Of a DNA stretch of 64,000 nt, positions 27,112 to 36,730 are shown piece after piece. Within the stretch, counting starts at the first letter, position 1. Each line of letters opens with the position of its first letter. The position numbers and the translations under genes were made by a program. The stretch lies in contig NZ_SLYA01000002.1 in NCBI RefSeq assembly GCF_004340965.1, forward strand, positions 1,022,731-1,086,730. Direction: 5' to 3'. Origin of the DNA: Sphingomonas sp. PP-CE-1A-559. GTDB taxonomy: Bacteria > Pseudomonadota > Alphaproteobacteria > Sphingomonadales > Sphingomonadaceae. The notes beneath the pieces are model-generated. The model saw nothing but the letters and a program-made list of their open reading frames with translations. It was not told the origin of the DNA and did not search any database.

Positions 27112-27501
27112 ATGAAGACGTTGACCATCATCGGCCGGAATATCAGCGATATCCCGACCTTCTACGCCGAGATAAACCGGGTGTTTATGGCCAAGGAAGA
27201 TTGGCAATTAGGCGAAAGCCTCGATGCGCTGAACGACCTGCTCTATGGTGGCTACGGCGCGATCGAGGGGCGGGAAAAGGTTCGTATCGTCTGGCAGGAC
27301 GTTGCGGCCAGCAGAGCGGCACTCGGTGTCGAGACGACCCGAACGTTCCTCGCCAGAAAATTGCAGCGACCGGCTGGCTTCGACGTGGATGCGATTGGTC
27401 GCCAGCTGGACGCGCTCGACCGTGGCACCGGGCAAACCTATTTCGAGATCATCGTGGAGATCATCAGCGATCATCGGAACATCGAGCTTGTTTTCGCTTG
27501 A
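27112..27501 (+). CDS. Barstar-like ribonuclease inhibitor
   Basis: A 129-residue protein of the barstar family, cytoplasmic inhibitors that bind and block barnase-type ribonucleases. The fold signature is clear: ISDIPTFYAEINRVF, then the inhibitory-loop region LGESLDALNDLLYGGYGAIEG, and IRIVWQD-like strand (VRIVWQDV). The C-terminal TGQTYFEIIVEII is seen in a longer bacterial subgroup. The ATG at 27112 is taken; a TTG at 27109 is alternative. No ribonuclease gene is adjacent on either strand, so it looks like an orphan inhibitor or immunity protein. Confidence 0.78.
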   Translation: MKTLTIIGRNISDIPTFYAEINRVFMAKEDWQLGESLDALNDLLYGGYGAIEGREKVRIVWQDVAASRAALGVETTRTFLARKLQRPAGFDVDAIGRQLDALDRGTGQTYFEIIVEIISDHRNIELVFA

Positions 27502-27818
27502 TGCGCAGCGATCGACTTCGGTTGGCGAGCATGCTGCCTTGATGCGCGGCGCCGGCGAGCACCAAGCCGTCCTGCCATGCGCCGATGATGATAACGCCTT
27601 CCGCATCTGTCCGCGCTCTAAGCCTGCGTTGCCGTTGACGGAGCAGCTCGATAGCCAGCAGCAAGGCAATTGCTGACCACGCGAAAACACGATCGATATT
27701 GGCTCAGCAGCACATTCCGTGAAGCGGCACTGGCTGGCCGACCCGGTGCAGTAGGGTTGCACGGTTGGCCTACTGTCGCCTAGCGTGGCGCGATAAGCTT
27801 CACAGTCAGGAAATCGGC
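27502..27818. other. Intergenic region (317 bases) with no recognisable gene
   Basis: Between the barstar-like and DUF885 genes. Short frames are open on the minus strand but none has a ribosome-binding site, family resemblance or good composition. It should include the promoter for the DUF885 gene, whose ribosome-binding site (CAGGAAA) is just before 27819. I see no repeat or strong hairpin. Confidence 0.4.
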
Positions 27819-29645
27819 ATGGATCGTCGCGCCTTCATCACGTCCAGTGCCGCTGCCGCCGCGTTGAGCACGCTACCCGCACGATCCGCGTTTGCGCAGA
27901 ACTCAGCGGGAACAGCAGCGGCACCATCGCCGGGCGACGCCCGGTTGAACGCGGCCTTCGATCAGGTCCTGCGCGAAACCGTCCGCCAATCGCCGGAATT
28001 CGCCACCTCGCTTGGGCTCGATACCGGCAAGGATGCCGATCTGCGCCATATGCTGGGTGACAACAGCTACGCCGCCATCGCGAAGGACCTGGCACGAAAC
28101 CGCAAGGCACAGGCGCTCGTCACCGCCGTCGATCCCGCCTCGCTGTCGCCGCGGGCCCGCATCGATCGCGAAGTCGTCCTCTACAGCATCCAGTCGAACA
28201 TGGTCGGCCCGGAGAAGTTCGGCCTCTCCTCGCCGCAGGGGCCGTATCCGATCACGCAGCAGGACGGCGTCTATTTCTCCATGCCGGACTTCCTGGCCTC
28301 GACCCACCCGGTCAAGACCGCGGATGATGCCGAAGCCTATCTGGATCGATTGGCGATGATGGGCCGGCAGCTGGATAACGAAACCGAGGTTCAGCGTCGC
28401 GAAGCCGCCAAGGGTCGGCTGGCGCCCGACTTCTCCCTTGATCTAGCGCTAGGCCAAATGGCGAACCTGCGGTCACCCAGCCCGGTCGACAACCAGCTCG
28501 TCCAGGCGCTGACCAGCCGCACCGGCCCCGCGAAGATCGCCGGGGATTGGCAGGCACGCGCTGCCAAGATCGTCGCGACCCAGGTCTATCCGGCGCTCGA
28601 TCGCCAGATCGCTTTGCTGCGCTCGCTGCGGCCCTCTGCGCGCAGTGCCGCCGGCATCTGGGCGATCCCCAACGGCGATGCGATCTACGCCGCCGCGCTG
28701 GCGCAGGCGACCACCACAAGCTTGTCGCCCGACGAAGTCCATCGCATGGGCCTGCAACAGGTCGCGGAACTCACCGCACAGCTCGATCCGATCCTGCGTG
28801 AACAAGGCCTCACGCAGGGCAGTGTCGGTGCCCGGCTCGACCAGCTCAACCGCCTGCCCGCGCAATTGTTCGCGAACACGGACGCCGGTCGTGCCGAGCT
28901 GCTCGCCAGTCTCAACGCAGGCGTACAGGCGATGCAGGCACGGCTGCCCAAGGCATTCACGAACCCGCCCAACGCGGCGCTCGAGATCCGCCGCGTCGCG
29001 CCCGAAATCCAGGACGGGGCCCCCAACGGCTATTACTTCCGCGCGCCGCTCGCTGGCTCGCGCGCCGCGATCTACTGGATCAACCTCAAGAGCGTGCACG
29101 ACTGGCCGAAATACACGCTGCCGAGCCTGACCTATCACGAAGGCGTTCCGGGGCATCATCTCCAAATATCGACCGCGCAACGCGCGCCCACGCATCCGCT
29201 GCGCAAGATCGCCTTCTTCAACGCGTATCTGGAAGGCTGGGCGCTTTATGCGGAACAACTTGCCGACGAACTCGGCGGCTATGCCTCGCCCGTGGAACGC
29301 GCCGGCTATCTGCAATCATTCCTGTTCCGCGCGGCACGGCTGGTCGTGGATACCGGCATTCATACCAAGCGGTGGACGCATGACCAGGCGACGAAATACC
29401 TGGTCGATACGGTCGGCTTCGCCCCCGGACGCTCGCAGCGCGAGGTCGAGCGCTATTGCGTCTCGCCGGGTCAGGCATGCAGCTACAAGATCGGCCACGC
29501 GGCCTGGCTGCGCGCACGCGAGAAGGCCAAGGCGATCGCCGGCGATCGCTTCGACCTGAAGCATTTCCACGATGTGCTGGAAGCCGGTGCGATGCCGCTG
29601 TCGATGCTCGAGCGGATCGTCGAGGAACGTGCGCGCGCTGTCTGA
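27819..29645 (+). CDS. DUF885 family secreted metallopeptidase-like protein (second copy)
   Basis: Exported protein of 608 residues. MDRRAFITSSAAAAALSTLPARSAFAQ is a Tat-type signal (twin arginine followed by a hydrophobic core), implying folding before export and possibly a cofactor. The metal motif is YHEGVPGHHLQI, with the companion Glu in FNAYLEGWALYAEQLADE. The ATG at 27819 with AGGA upstream is preferred over the longer frame from 27765. It resembles the protein at 11837 in domain order, but that one has an ordinary Sec-like signal. Peptidase activity is assumed from the fold. Its 3' end is overlapped antisense by a degraded permease frame. Confidence 0.82.
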   Translation: MDRRAFITSSAAAAALSTLPARSAFAQNSAGTAAAPSPGDARLNAAFDQVLRETVRQSPEFATSLGLDTGKDADLRHMLGDNSYAAIAKDLARNRKAQALVTAVDPASLSPRARIDREVVLYSIQSNMVGPEKFGLSSPQGPYPITQQDGVYFSMPDFLASTHPVKTADDAEAYLDRLAMMGRQLDNETEVQRREAAKGRLAPDFSLDLALGQMANLRSPSPVDNQLVQALTSRTGPAKIAGDWQARAAKIVATQVYPALDRQIALLRSLRPSARSAAGIWAIPNGDAIYAAALAQATTTSLSPDEVHRMGLQQVAELTAQLDPILREQGLTQGSVGARLDQLNRLPAQLFANTDAGRAELLASLNAGVQAMQARLPKAFTNPPNAALEIRRVAPEIQDGAPNGYYFRAPLAGSRAAIYWINLKSVHDWPKYTLPSLTYHEGVPGHHLQISTAQRAPTHPLRKIAFFNAYLEGWALYAEQLADELGGYASPVERAGYLQSFLFRAARLVVDTGIHTKRWTHDQATKYLVDTVGFAPGRSQREVERYCVSPGQACSYKIGHAAWLRAREKAKAIAGDRFDLKHFHDVLEAGAMPLSMLERIVEERARAV

Positions 29646-30922
29646 CGACTAGCCGCGGACCAGGCTCCCTCGACCAGAAACACACATGCTTGAGTCTCCC
29701 AGAACTGGGACAGCGCGCGCGCGGGTTCGGCCCGTGCGACGCGCCATGCCTGGCTGGCGACAGTCGCCGCCGCGATGACGAGCGCCAGCACGCTGGCACC
29801 CACGAAATAGCCGGGCGACAACCCGATCCGGTCGTCGAACCCGCTCAACCAATGCGACATCGCGAACCATGCGATCGGCCACGCGATCACGTTCGCCAGG
29901 AGGACCGGCTTGAGGAACTGAACCAGCAGCAGCTGCATCACGTCGCTGGTCGAGGCCCTCAGCACCTTGCGGATACCGATCTCCTTGACCCGCCGCATCG
30001 TATCGAACGCTGCCAGGCCATAGAGCCCGAGGCACCCGATCGCGACTGCCAGCACCGCGCCGGCCGTAAACAACCGCGACCGCTGCACGTCCTGGCGATA
30101 ATAGGAGTCGTACAGTTTCTGGTCGACCGTCGTGGCTGCTGGCGGAACCGCTGGCGCGATGCGGCGCCATGTCGTTTCCAGCCGTCCCAGGACGGTTCCG
30201 GGATCGGCCGAGGTGCGGATCACCACGATGGCGCGATAGCCACCGCCAGGCCGATAGCTATAGGCGAACGCCTCGACCGGCTCGCGCGGCGTTCCGAAGC
30301 GCATATCGGCGATCACACCGACGATCCTCACCGTCGCGCCATCGAGCGAAACGATCTGGCCGATCGCTTCGTTGGCTTGCTCGAACCCCAAGCGCTCGGC
30401 GGCAGTATGGTTGAGCACGATGTTCGCTACCCTGCCCGCAACGGCCGTGCTCCCGGTGCCGCTGTTGCCAACGTCCAGCGCGAACCGATCCGCATCGAAG
30501 ATCCGACCAGCCAGCAGACGGGCTCGGTACGTGTCGAAGAACTGCTCGCCGACCGTGGCCTGGACGATCATCGGCGGCTCGCCGATCGCCCCGGCGCGTT
30601 TCATCTTGGCGATTGCGAACGTGCCGCCGCCGGGCACGACGCCGCTCGTCGTGATGCCTGCAACCCCGCGGGTCTTGCGCATCGCGTCGACCAGCCGGGC
30701 ACGTTGCCCCGCATCCAGCGCGGCGTCGCCGTAACCACTCAGCATGATCAGGCCGTCTCGCCCGAAGCCGATGTCCGCCTGCTGAACGTGCCGCGTCTGG
30801 ACGAACAGAACCGCAGTCCCGATCATCAGCGCGACCGCGATGCCGAACTGGGTCACCACCAGTGCCTTGCGTAATCCTGCGCCCGCGCGATCGCCGCCGG
30901 GGGTCCGGGCCGCGGCGAGCAC
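29483..30922 (-). pseudogene. ABC transporter permease, C-terminal part of a broken gene
   Basis: C-terminal portion (about 400 residues) of a MacB/FtsX-type permease, in the same frame as the 30938-32104 part and separated from it by one TGA. It contains the periplasmic domain and the last three membrane segments, with the cytoplasmic coupling motif RRVKEIGIRKVLRAS. The intact paralogue at 32115 ends soon after AEPARAL; here the frame reads through that point and runs about 70 residues further, antisense over the end of the DUF885 gene, ending at 29483. It could be translated only from a GTG at 30922 or by read-through, so I treat it as non-functional. Confidence 0.7.
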
Positions 30923-30937
30923 GCCCGCAGGCAGGAA

Positions 30938-32104
30938 TCAGGATATCACGAACGCCGGATAGAACCCTGCCAGCAACGTCACCAGAGCGGTCGTCGCCAG
31001 GAGCGGCGGCAGGATAGACCCCGCCCCCCAATAAGCGATCGACAAGTCGGTGCCGCCGATCGCGTTGACGAACGGCAGCGCAATCTCGGCAAGCGCCAGC
31101 CCGATCAACGCCGCCAGCGTCACGGCTGCCAGTGCCTCGCCGAGCAATTGCCCGATCAGCATCCGCCGGGTCGCACCGACCACCTTGCGCATCGCGATTT
31201 CCCGCGCCCTCAGCCCTGCGCGCGCTGTCGCCAGATTGACGTAATTGACCACCGCCAGCAGCAGCGCGACGATCCCCACGCCGCCCAGCACGGCGACGAC
31301 CGTGCCGACCCCGTTGCCCGCAAAATGGCGCCCGGCGAGCGGCACGATGCCTTCTTTCAGGAATTGACGCGCGTCGGGATTGAACGCGGGATCGGGATGG
31401 CGGCGCATGAATGCTCCGATCCGGTCCGCCATCGCGGTGTCGGGCAGTGCCAGAAACGTCACGACACCATTGCTGGTAGATCGGGAATCGTCAGTGAGTT
31501 CGGCCGGGATCGCCGCGAACAGGACACTGGCGTATGTCTGGTTCTGCGGCAGGTCGGCGATCACCGCCCCGACCCGGTAGGTGCGCGCCTTCCCGTCGAT
31601 CGCAACCGTCAGCGTCCGTCCTAGCGCGCTTGCTTTGCCAAAATACGCCTCCGCGACGCTCTGGGTGACGACAATCCCATCCGGGCGGGCGATCGCACTC
31701 GCGGTATCGCCCTCGACGACGGGAAACGGAAAAATCCGAAAGTAATCGCGGTCGACCAATGCCAGTTTGCGCGGGGTACTCGTGTTCCCGGTCAGCACCG
31801 TCGCGGCGTCATAGGGCGTCATCCGCGCCACGACGAGATCGGGGAACGCCGCGGCCAATTGCCCGGAGAGTGTAGGCGAAGATGGAATCTGCACCTCGGG
31901 GTTGCCGGGGAACTGGATCGTGCGCGCGATCGTCCAGACCCGTTCCCATCCCGGCAGCACGCGGTCGTAGTTCGTCTCGAACCGGACGAACAGCATCAGT
32001 ATCAGGAACACCGCGATGCCGAGCGCAAGCCCGCCGATGTTGAGGATGGCGCATAGCCGATGGCGGGCGAGCGAACGGTACAGCGTCGGCAAGGCTGCGG
32101 ACAT
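30938..32104 (-). pseudogene. ABC transporter permease, N-terminal part of a broken gene
   Basis: First 388 residues of a MacB-like permease: the N-terminal transmembrane helix (LCAILNIGGLALGIAVFLILMLFV), the MacB periplasmic core, and the first FtsX block with ARAGLRAREIAMRKVVGATRR. It ends at a TGA (30938-30940) exactly where the paralogue has Gly: FVIS-stop-FLPAGVLA here against FVLSGFRPAAVLA there. One base change (GGA to TGA) would explain the break. It starts 10 bases after the intact permease gene. A truncated protein with one half of the fold is unlikely to work as a permease. A sequencing error is the alternative. Confidence 0.75.
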
Positions 32105-32114
32105 CGACCGGCCC

Positions 32115-34532
32115 CTATTCGTGGCGTAGCGCGCGCGCGGGCTCGGCGCGGGCGACGCGCCAGGCCTGGCCGAAGACGGTCGCGCTCGCGATCAGCACCG
32201 CGGCGAGCGAGGCGCCGACAAAGAATAGCGGCGACAGCGCGATCCGGTCGTCGAACCCGCCTAGCCAGCGCTGCATCGCGACATAGGCGAGCGGCCACGC
32301 GACGAGGTTGGCGAGGATCACGGGTCGCAGGAACTGCCCGATCAACAGCCGCAACACCTCGGCGGTCGAGGCGCCGAGCGTCTTGCGGATGCCGATTTCC
32401 TTGACGCGCCGCGCGGTGTCGAACGCCGCCAGCCCGTAGAGCCCGATGCAGCCGATCAGGATCGCCAGCACCGCACCAATCGTGAACAGCCGCGAGCGTT
32501 GCGCATCCGCCTTGTAATAGCGCTGGTACAGATTGTCCTCGACCGAGCGCGCCTCGAACGGAACGCCGGGAATGACGCGCTTCCACGCCGCCTCGAGTGC
32601 CGCCATCATCGTCTTCGCATCGCGGCCGGCGTAGCGTACCGCCGCGAACGGCGAGAGGATATCGACGGTGTTGTAGTTGTAGGCGACCGGCGTGACGGCA
32701 TCGCGCGGGCTCCTGAAGCGCAGGTCGTCGACTATGCCGATAATGGTCGAGTCCCGCTCGCCGTCGTTGATCGCCTGTCCCAGTGCGGCGGCCGGCGACG
32801 CGAAGCCCAGCGCGGTCACCGCGGTCCGGTTGATCACCACATTGGGCCCTGCCCGCTTGCGTTCGGCAAGCGTCAACAGGCCGCGGTCGTCGGCATGCGC
32901 GGCGTCGAACAGGCGCCCCGCGACGAGACGCGCGCCGTACACGCGGAAATAGTCGCGGCCCGTGCCGACATCCATCAACGATATCTTGCTGCCGGACGCT
33001 CCTGCGCGACTATATCCCGAGAAATTGGTCGTGCTCTGGTCGCCCGGGGCGTTGTTCGCAACCGTGACACCGGTGACGCCGGGGGCCGCCGCGAGGCTGC
33101 GCAGGATCGCCGCGCGCTGTGGGGAGTCGATCCCACCGGTCATCAGCGACCGCACGATCATCAATCCGTCGCGGCGAAACCCGAGATCGGCGTCACGAAT
33201 ATGCTCGGTCTGTTTGAGCATGACTCCGGTCGCGATGGCGAACGCGATCGCGATCGCGAACTGCACGACCACCAGCGCGCTCCGTAGACGAGTCCCGCTA
33301 CGCCCACCGCCCGGAGCCCGCGTCGAGGCGAGCACCGCGGCAGGGCGAAACCCCGACAGCACGAACGCGGGATACAGCCCCGCGACCAAAGCGATGCCGA
33401 GGACCAGCAGGACCAGCGGCAGGACGACGCCGTCCCATCCGACGTAGCGGATCGCCAGCGTCGTTCCGCCAAGCGCGTTGATGAAAGGCAGGGCGATCTC
33501 GGCAAGCGCGAGACCGATCAGCGCCGCCACCGCGACCGTCGCCAGCGCCTCGCCCAAGAACTGGCGGATAAGCGACCGCCGCGTGCCGCCCAGCACCTTG
33601 CGCATCGCCACTTCGCGCGCGCGTAGCCCAGCGCGCGCGGTCGCGAGATTGACGTAGTTCACGATGGCGATGAGCAGCGTCAGCAATCCGACCGCACCCA
33701 GAGTTGTGACGATCGCGCGATCACCCGGACTATACAGATGCATCGCGGTCAGCGGCCGCAGCGACTGGAAATACTCGCCTTTCTTGAGATTGCCGCCGGC
33801 ATAGGCATGGCGGTCGAGAAAGGCTGGCAATTGCGCCTCGAACGCCCGCGCCGCCACCGCGTCGGGAAAGCGCAGGAACGTGGTCAGCGACGCGCTGCCC
33901 CAATGCTCCCACCATTCGTTGCCGAAGCGAGTCCGCGAGATTTGCGCGAACATCTCGCTCTTGAAGGTGACGTCGTCGGGCATGTCGCGCAGCACCGCCC
34001 CGACCTTGTAGGGATAGGTCGTCCCATCGATCGACAGTTGCAGCGTCCGGCCGATCGCCGACTGGCTGCCGAAATATTTCCGCGCGGTCTTCTGCGTGAC
34101 CACCAGGCCGTTCGGATCGGCGAGCGTGACCGCTGGATTCCCCTCGATCGCGGGAAAGCGCATGAGATCGAAAAAGTTCGGGTCGACCGTGCCCAAATCC
34201 TCGGCGGTCGCCTGCCCGCCCTGCTGCACCGTCGCCGCCATGTTCATGTAGCGCGTGCCGACCAGCTGCGGGTAGTCCGCCTGCAGGATCTTGAGCTCGC
34301 TGCCCATCGTGTTCGGATTGGTGTCCGCCGGATAGCCCGGCATCACATAGCGCTCCTCCATCACCCACAACCGATCTTGCTGCGGCAGCACCCGGTCGTA
34401 CCCGGTCTCGAACCGAACGAAGAGGAACAGGACAAGGAACGTCGCAATCCCGAGCGCGAGTCCGCCGATGTTGAGCAGGGCGAACAGGCGGTGGTGCGTG
34501 AGCGAACGATAGAGGCTGGTGAGTGCGGACAT
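32115..34532 (-). CDS. ABC transporter permease (MacB/FtsX type, duplicated fold)
   Basis: Inner-membrane permease of 805 residues made of two FtsX-like blocks. N-terminal helix FALLNIGGLALGIATFLVLFLFV, a MacB periplasmic domain, three helices with ARAGLRAREVAMRKVLGGTRR, then a second helix-domain-helices set with RRVKEIGIRKTLGAS. These K/R-E-I-x-I/M-R-K segments contact the ATPase. It belongs with the ATPase at 34659 and adaptor at 35348 in a tripartite efflux or envelope-lipid/peptide export system. The ATG at 34532 has an AGGAA site. Substrate unknown; mechanotransmission like MacB is inferred from fold. Confidence 0.85.
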   Translation of the reverse strand: MSALTSLYRSLTHHRLFALLNIGGLALGIATFLVLFLFVRFETGYDRVLPQQDRLWVMEERYVMPGYPADTNPNTMGSELKILQADYPQLVGTRYMNMAATVQQGGQATAEDLGTVDPNFFDLMRFPAIEGNPAVTLADPNGLVVTQKTARKYFGSQSAIGRTLQLSIDGTTYPYKVGAVLRDMPDDVTFKSEMFAQISRTRFGNEWWEHWGSASLTTFLRFPDAVAARAFEAQLPAFLDRHAYAGGNLKKGEYFQSLRPLTAMHLYSPGDRAIVTTLGAVGLLTLLIAIVNYVNLATARAGLRAREVAMRKVLGGTRRSLIRQFLGEALATVAVAALIGLALAEIALPFINALGGTTLAIRYVGWDGVVLPLVLLVLGIALVAGLYPAFVLSGFRPAAVLASTRAPGGGRSGTRLRSALVVVQFAIAIAFAIATGVMLKQTEHIRDADLGFRRDGLMIVRSLMTGGIDSPQRAAILRSLAAAPGVTGVTVANNAPGDQSTTNFSGYSRAGASGSKISLMDVGTGRDYFRVYGARLVAGRLFDAAHADDRGLLTLAERKRAGPNVVINRTAVTALGFASPAAALGQAINDGERDSTIIGIVDDLRFRSPRDAVTPVAYNYNTVDILSPFAAVRYAGRDAKTMMAALEAAWKRVIPGVPFEARSVEDNLYQRYYKADAQRSRLFTIGAVLAILIGCIGLYGLAAFDTARRVKEIGIRKTLGASTAEVLRLLIGQFLRPVILANLVAWPLAYVAMQRWLGGFDDRIALSPLFFVGASLAAVLIASATVFGQAWRVARAEPARALRHE

Positions 34533-34542
34533 GGCGGTTCCT

Positions 34543-34659
34543 TCAGGCGTCGCTTGCGGAATCGGGGCCGGGCTTGGGGCCGGACTTGGTCACTGCGAGA
34601 TGGCGGACGAGGACCACCAAGAGCAGCATCAGCACGAGCATCTGGAGCGAGCGGCGCAT
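34543..34659 (-). CDS. 38-residue single-span membrane peptide in the ABC operon
   Basis: A small gene not visible to a 60-codon cut-off. Its ATG (34657-34659) overlaps the ATPase stop as TGATG, and it ends 10 bases before the permease start. The peptide starts MRRSLQMLVLMLLLVVLVRHL: a basic N-terminus, one hydrophobic helix (about residues 7-18), then a Pro/Lys-rich tail PGPDSASDA. The tight placement between ATPase and permease suggests a small subunit or translational coupler. It could also be an unused linker; there is no homologue I can name. Confidence 0.5.
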   Translation of the reverse strand: MRRSLQMLVLMLLLVVLVRHLAVTKSGPKPGPDSASDA

Positions 34660-35339
34660 CAGGCGGCGCGCCGTGCCGACGACAGGATGCGGCCATCGAG
34701 CATATGCACCGTCCGCTTGGCGATATCGGCGTGCGACGGGCTGTGCGTGACCATCACGATCGTCGCGCCCTCGGCGTTCAGCTGGCCGAGGATGTCCATC
34801 ACCTGCGCGCCGTTCTCGGTATCGAGGTTGCCGGTCGGCTCGTCGGCGAGGATCAGCCGCGGCTCGCCGACGATCGCGCGGGCGATCGCGGCGCGCTGTT
34901 GCTGGCCGCCCGACAATTGGTGCGGGTGGTGGCGCTGGCGGTGGGCGATGCCGACCCTATCCATCGCCGCCGCGACGCGGTCCTTCTTCTCGCGCGCGGG
35001 CATCGTCCGATAGGCGAGACCCAGCGCGACGTTCTCGGCGATCGTCAGCTCGTCGATCAGGTTGAAACTCTGGAACACGAAGCCCAGGCGATCGCGCCGC
35101 AGTTTGGCGAGTTCGGCTTCGCGCGCGCGCGCGATGTCGGCCCCTTCGAACAGATACCGTCCGCCCGTGGGACGGTCGATCGTGCCGATGATGTTGAGCA
35201 GCGTCGATTTGCCGCACCCCGACGGCCCCATGATCGCGACGAATTCACCCGCCTCGACTGCGAGGTCGATGCCGCCAAGCGCAGTCGTCTCGACCTCGTC
35301 CGAGGCATAGGTGCGGCTGAGGTCCTGTAACTGGATCAT
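34659..35339 (-). CDS. ABC transporter ATP-binding protein (MacB/LolD type)
   Basis: Cytoplasmic ATPase of 226 residues powering the permease encoded next. Walker A is GPSGCGKST (residues 39-47), Q-loop FVFQSFNL, signature LSGGQQQR, Walker B LILADEPTGNLD, and H-loop VTHS. The size and the LDELTIAENV-type region place it with the LolD/MacB/FtsE group that partners FtsX-like permeases. The ATG at 35339 starts 8 bases after the adaptor stop. Its stop overlaps the ATG of the 38-residue peptide gene. Confidence 0.9.
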   Translation of the reverse strand: MIQLQDLSRTYASDEVETTALGGIDLAVEAGEFVAIMGPSGCGKSTLLNIIGTIDRPTGGRYLFEGADIARAREAELAKLRRDRLGFVFQSFNLIDELTIAENVALGLAYRTMPAREKKDRVAAAMDRVGIAHRQRHHPHQLSGGQQQRAAIARAIVGEPRLILADEPTGNLDTENGAQVMDILGQLNAEGATIVMVTHSPSHADIAKRTVHMLDGRILSSARRAA

Positions 35340-35347
35340 ATCGAATC

Positions 35348-36631
35348 CTATCGGATGAGGAGGGTCTGGAAGGGGGTGTAGGTGCCGAGCGCGGTGGTCA
35401 CGATCCGCTCGCCGGGCGCGAGGCCGGAGACGATCTCGACCTGATCGGGATTGCGTCGGCCGGCGACGATCGCCCGCCTGACGGCCTTCTTGTCGCCGTC
35501 GAGAACGAACGCGGTGGTGCCGCCCGCATCGAGCCAGCCGCCCGAGGGCGCGACCACCGCGGGCCGGTCCGCGCCGAGCACGAGGCGGACGTCGAGCGTC
35601 TGGCCGCGGTTCAGTCCCGTGGGTACGGGACCACGAAAACCAAGCTCGACGCGAAACCGGCCTTCGGTCACCTGCGGCAGGATTTTGATGACCGACATCG
35701 CATAGCTCCGGTCGTCGATATCGGCCGCCGCGCCGAGCCCGACCCGGACGCGCCCGAGATAGAATTGGTCGACATCGGCAGTCAGCTTCCACTGGCCCTC
35801 GGAATCGATCTGCCCGACCGGGTCGCCGCTCTTTAGCGTCTGCCCGGGCTGGAGCGTGAAGGCGGTAAGACGTCCCGCGACGGGAGCGCGCAGCACCAGC
35901 GCGGAGAGACTCGCCCGAACCATCGCCAGGCTCTCGCGCAACTGCCGCGCGGTCGCGGCGATGCCCGACGACTGATCCGCCAGCGTAGCGCCCGCCTCGG
36001 CGGTCCCTCGATCGAGCGCGGCTACCCGCGCCTGCTGATACCCGACATCCTCGCGCACCGGATCGATTGCGGCGCGCGTGATGATCCCCCGGTCGAACAG
36101 CACCTGCTTCTGCGCGAGCAACGTGCGCGCCTTGGACAGCGAATTGCGTGCCTCGGCCAGATCGCGTGCGCCGTCCTGCCGCGTGTTCTGGACCGACAGC
36201 CGCTGGCCGCTGATCGCGCTCAACTGCCCGACGATCTCCGCCGAGCGGCTGGCCACGTCGAGTTCGAGCGACGGATTGGACAAACGTGCGAGCGGCGTGC
36301 CGGCGGCGACCATCGCGCCATCGCTGGTGGCAAGGTCGGCGACTTGTCCGCCGGAGATCGCGGTCACGAACACAGTGCGCAACGGCGCCACCTCGGCGCG
36401 GAGCGGCACGAAATCGCGGAACGGCGCGCGCACGACATCGCCGGTACGGATCGCGCCGGCATCGACGGTCAGCGCATTGGCGCCGGGCATCAACAGCCAC
36501 AGTAGCACCGCCGCAGCCAGCACGGTGATCGCAAGCGCACTGCGCACGATCCGCTTGCGCCGCTTGGCGTGCGGCCGCTCGATACGCCGGTCCATCGCGG
36601 CGCCAGTTCCAGGCAGGGTCGTCTCCGTCAT
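35348..36631 (-). CDS. Periplasmic adaptor (MacA/HlyD-like membrane fusion protein)
   Basis: Membrane-anchored adaptor of 427 residues that links an inner-membrane transporter to the periplasm. It has a basic cytoplasmic start, one helix (residues about 30-48, VRSALAITVLAAAVLLWLL), a lipoyl-like half (ISGGQVADLATSDGAMVAAGTPLARL), a coiled-coil hairpin around residues 120-235, the second lipoyl half (LRAPVAGRLTAFTLQPGQTL) and a beta-barrel/C-terminal region. First gene of the leftward ABC operon; its start is about 117 bases from the divergent response regulator. No outer-membrane factor gene is nearby. Confidence 0.87.
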   Translation of the reverse strand: MTETTLPGTGAAMDRRIERPHAKRRKRIVRSALAITVLAAAVLLWLLMPGANALTVDAGAIRTGDVVRAPFRDFVPLRAEVAPLRTVFVTAISGGQVADLATSDGAMVAAGTPLARLSNPSLELDVASRSAEIVGQLSAISGQRLSVQNTRQDGARDLAEARNSLSKARTLLAQKQVLFDRGIITRAAIDPVREDVGYQQARVAALDRGTAEAGATLADQSSGIAATARQLRESLAMVRASLSALVLRAPVAGRLTAFTLQPGQTLKSGDPVGQIDSEGQWKLTADVDQFYLGRVRVGLGAAADIDDRSYAMSVIKILPQVTEGRFRVELGFRGPVPTGLNRGQTLDVRLVLGADRPAVVAPSGGWLDAGGTTAFVLDGDKKAVRRAIVAGRRNPDQVEIVSGLAPGERIVTTALGTYTPFQTLLIR

Positions 36632-36730
36632 GCGGACAGTGTACTTGACGGAGCGACCAGATCCTAAGCTACTGCCAAAGCTGCATAATTCCGCGCTCCG
36701 CAGCTGAAGCGCTCACCCTACTGTACCAAC

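Noticed and set aside
27112..27501. Toxin-antitoxin module around the barstar-like gene
   Set aside because: No adjacent small toxin frame with ribosome-binding site on either strand.
30938..30940. TGA in the permease as selenocysteine
   Set aside because: The position is Gly in the adjacent paralogue, there is no SECIS-like need, and the family has no selenoproteins that I know of.
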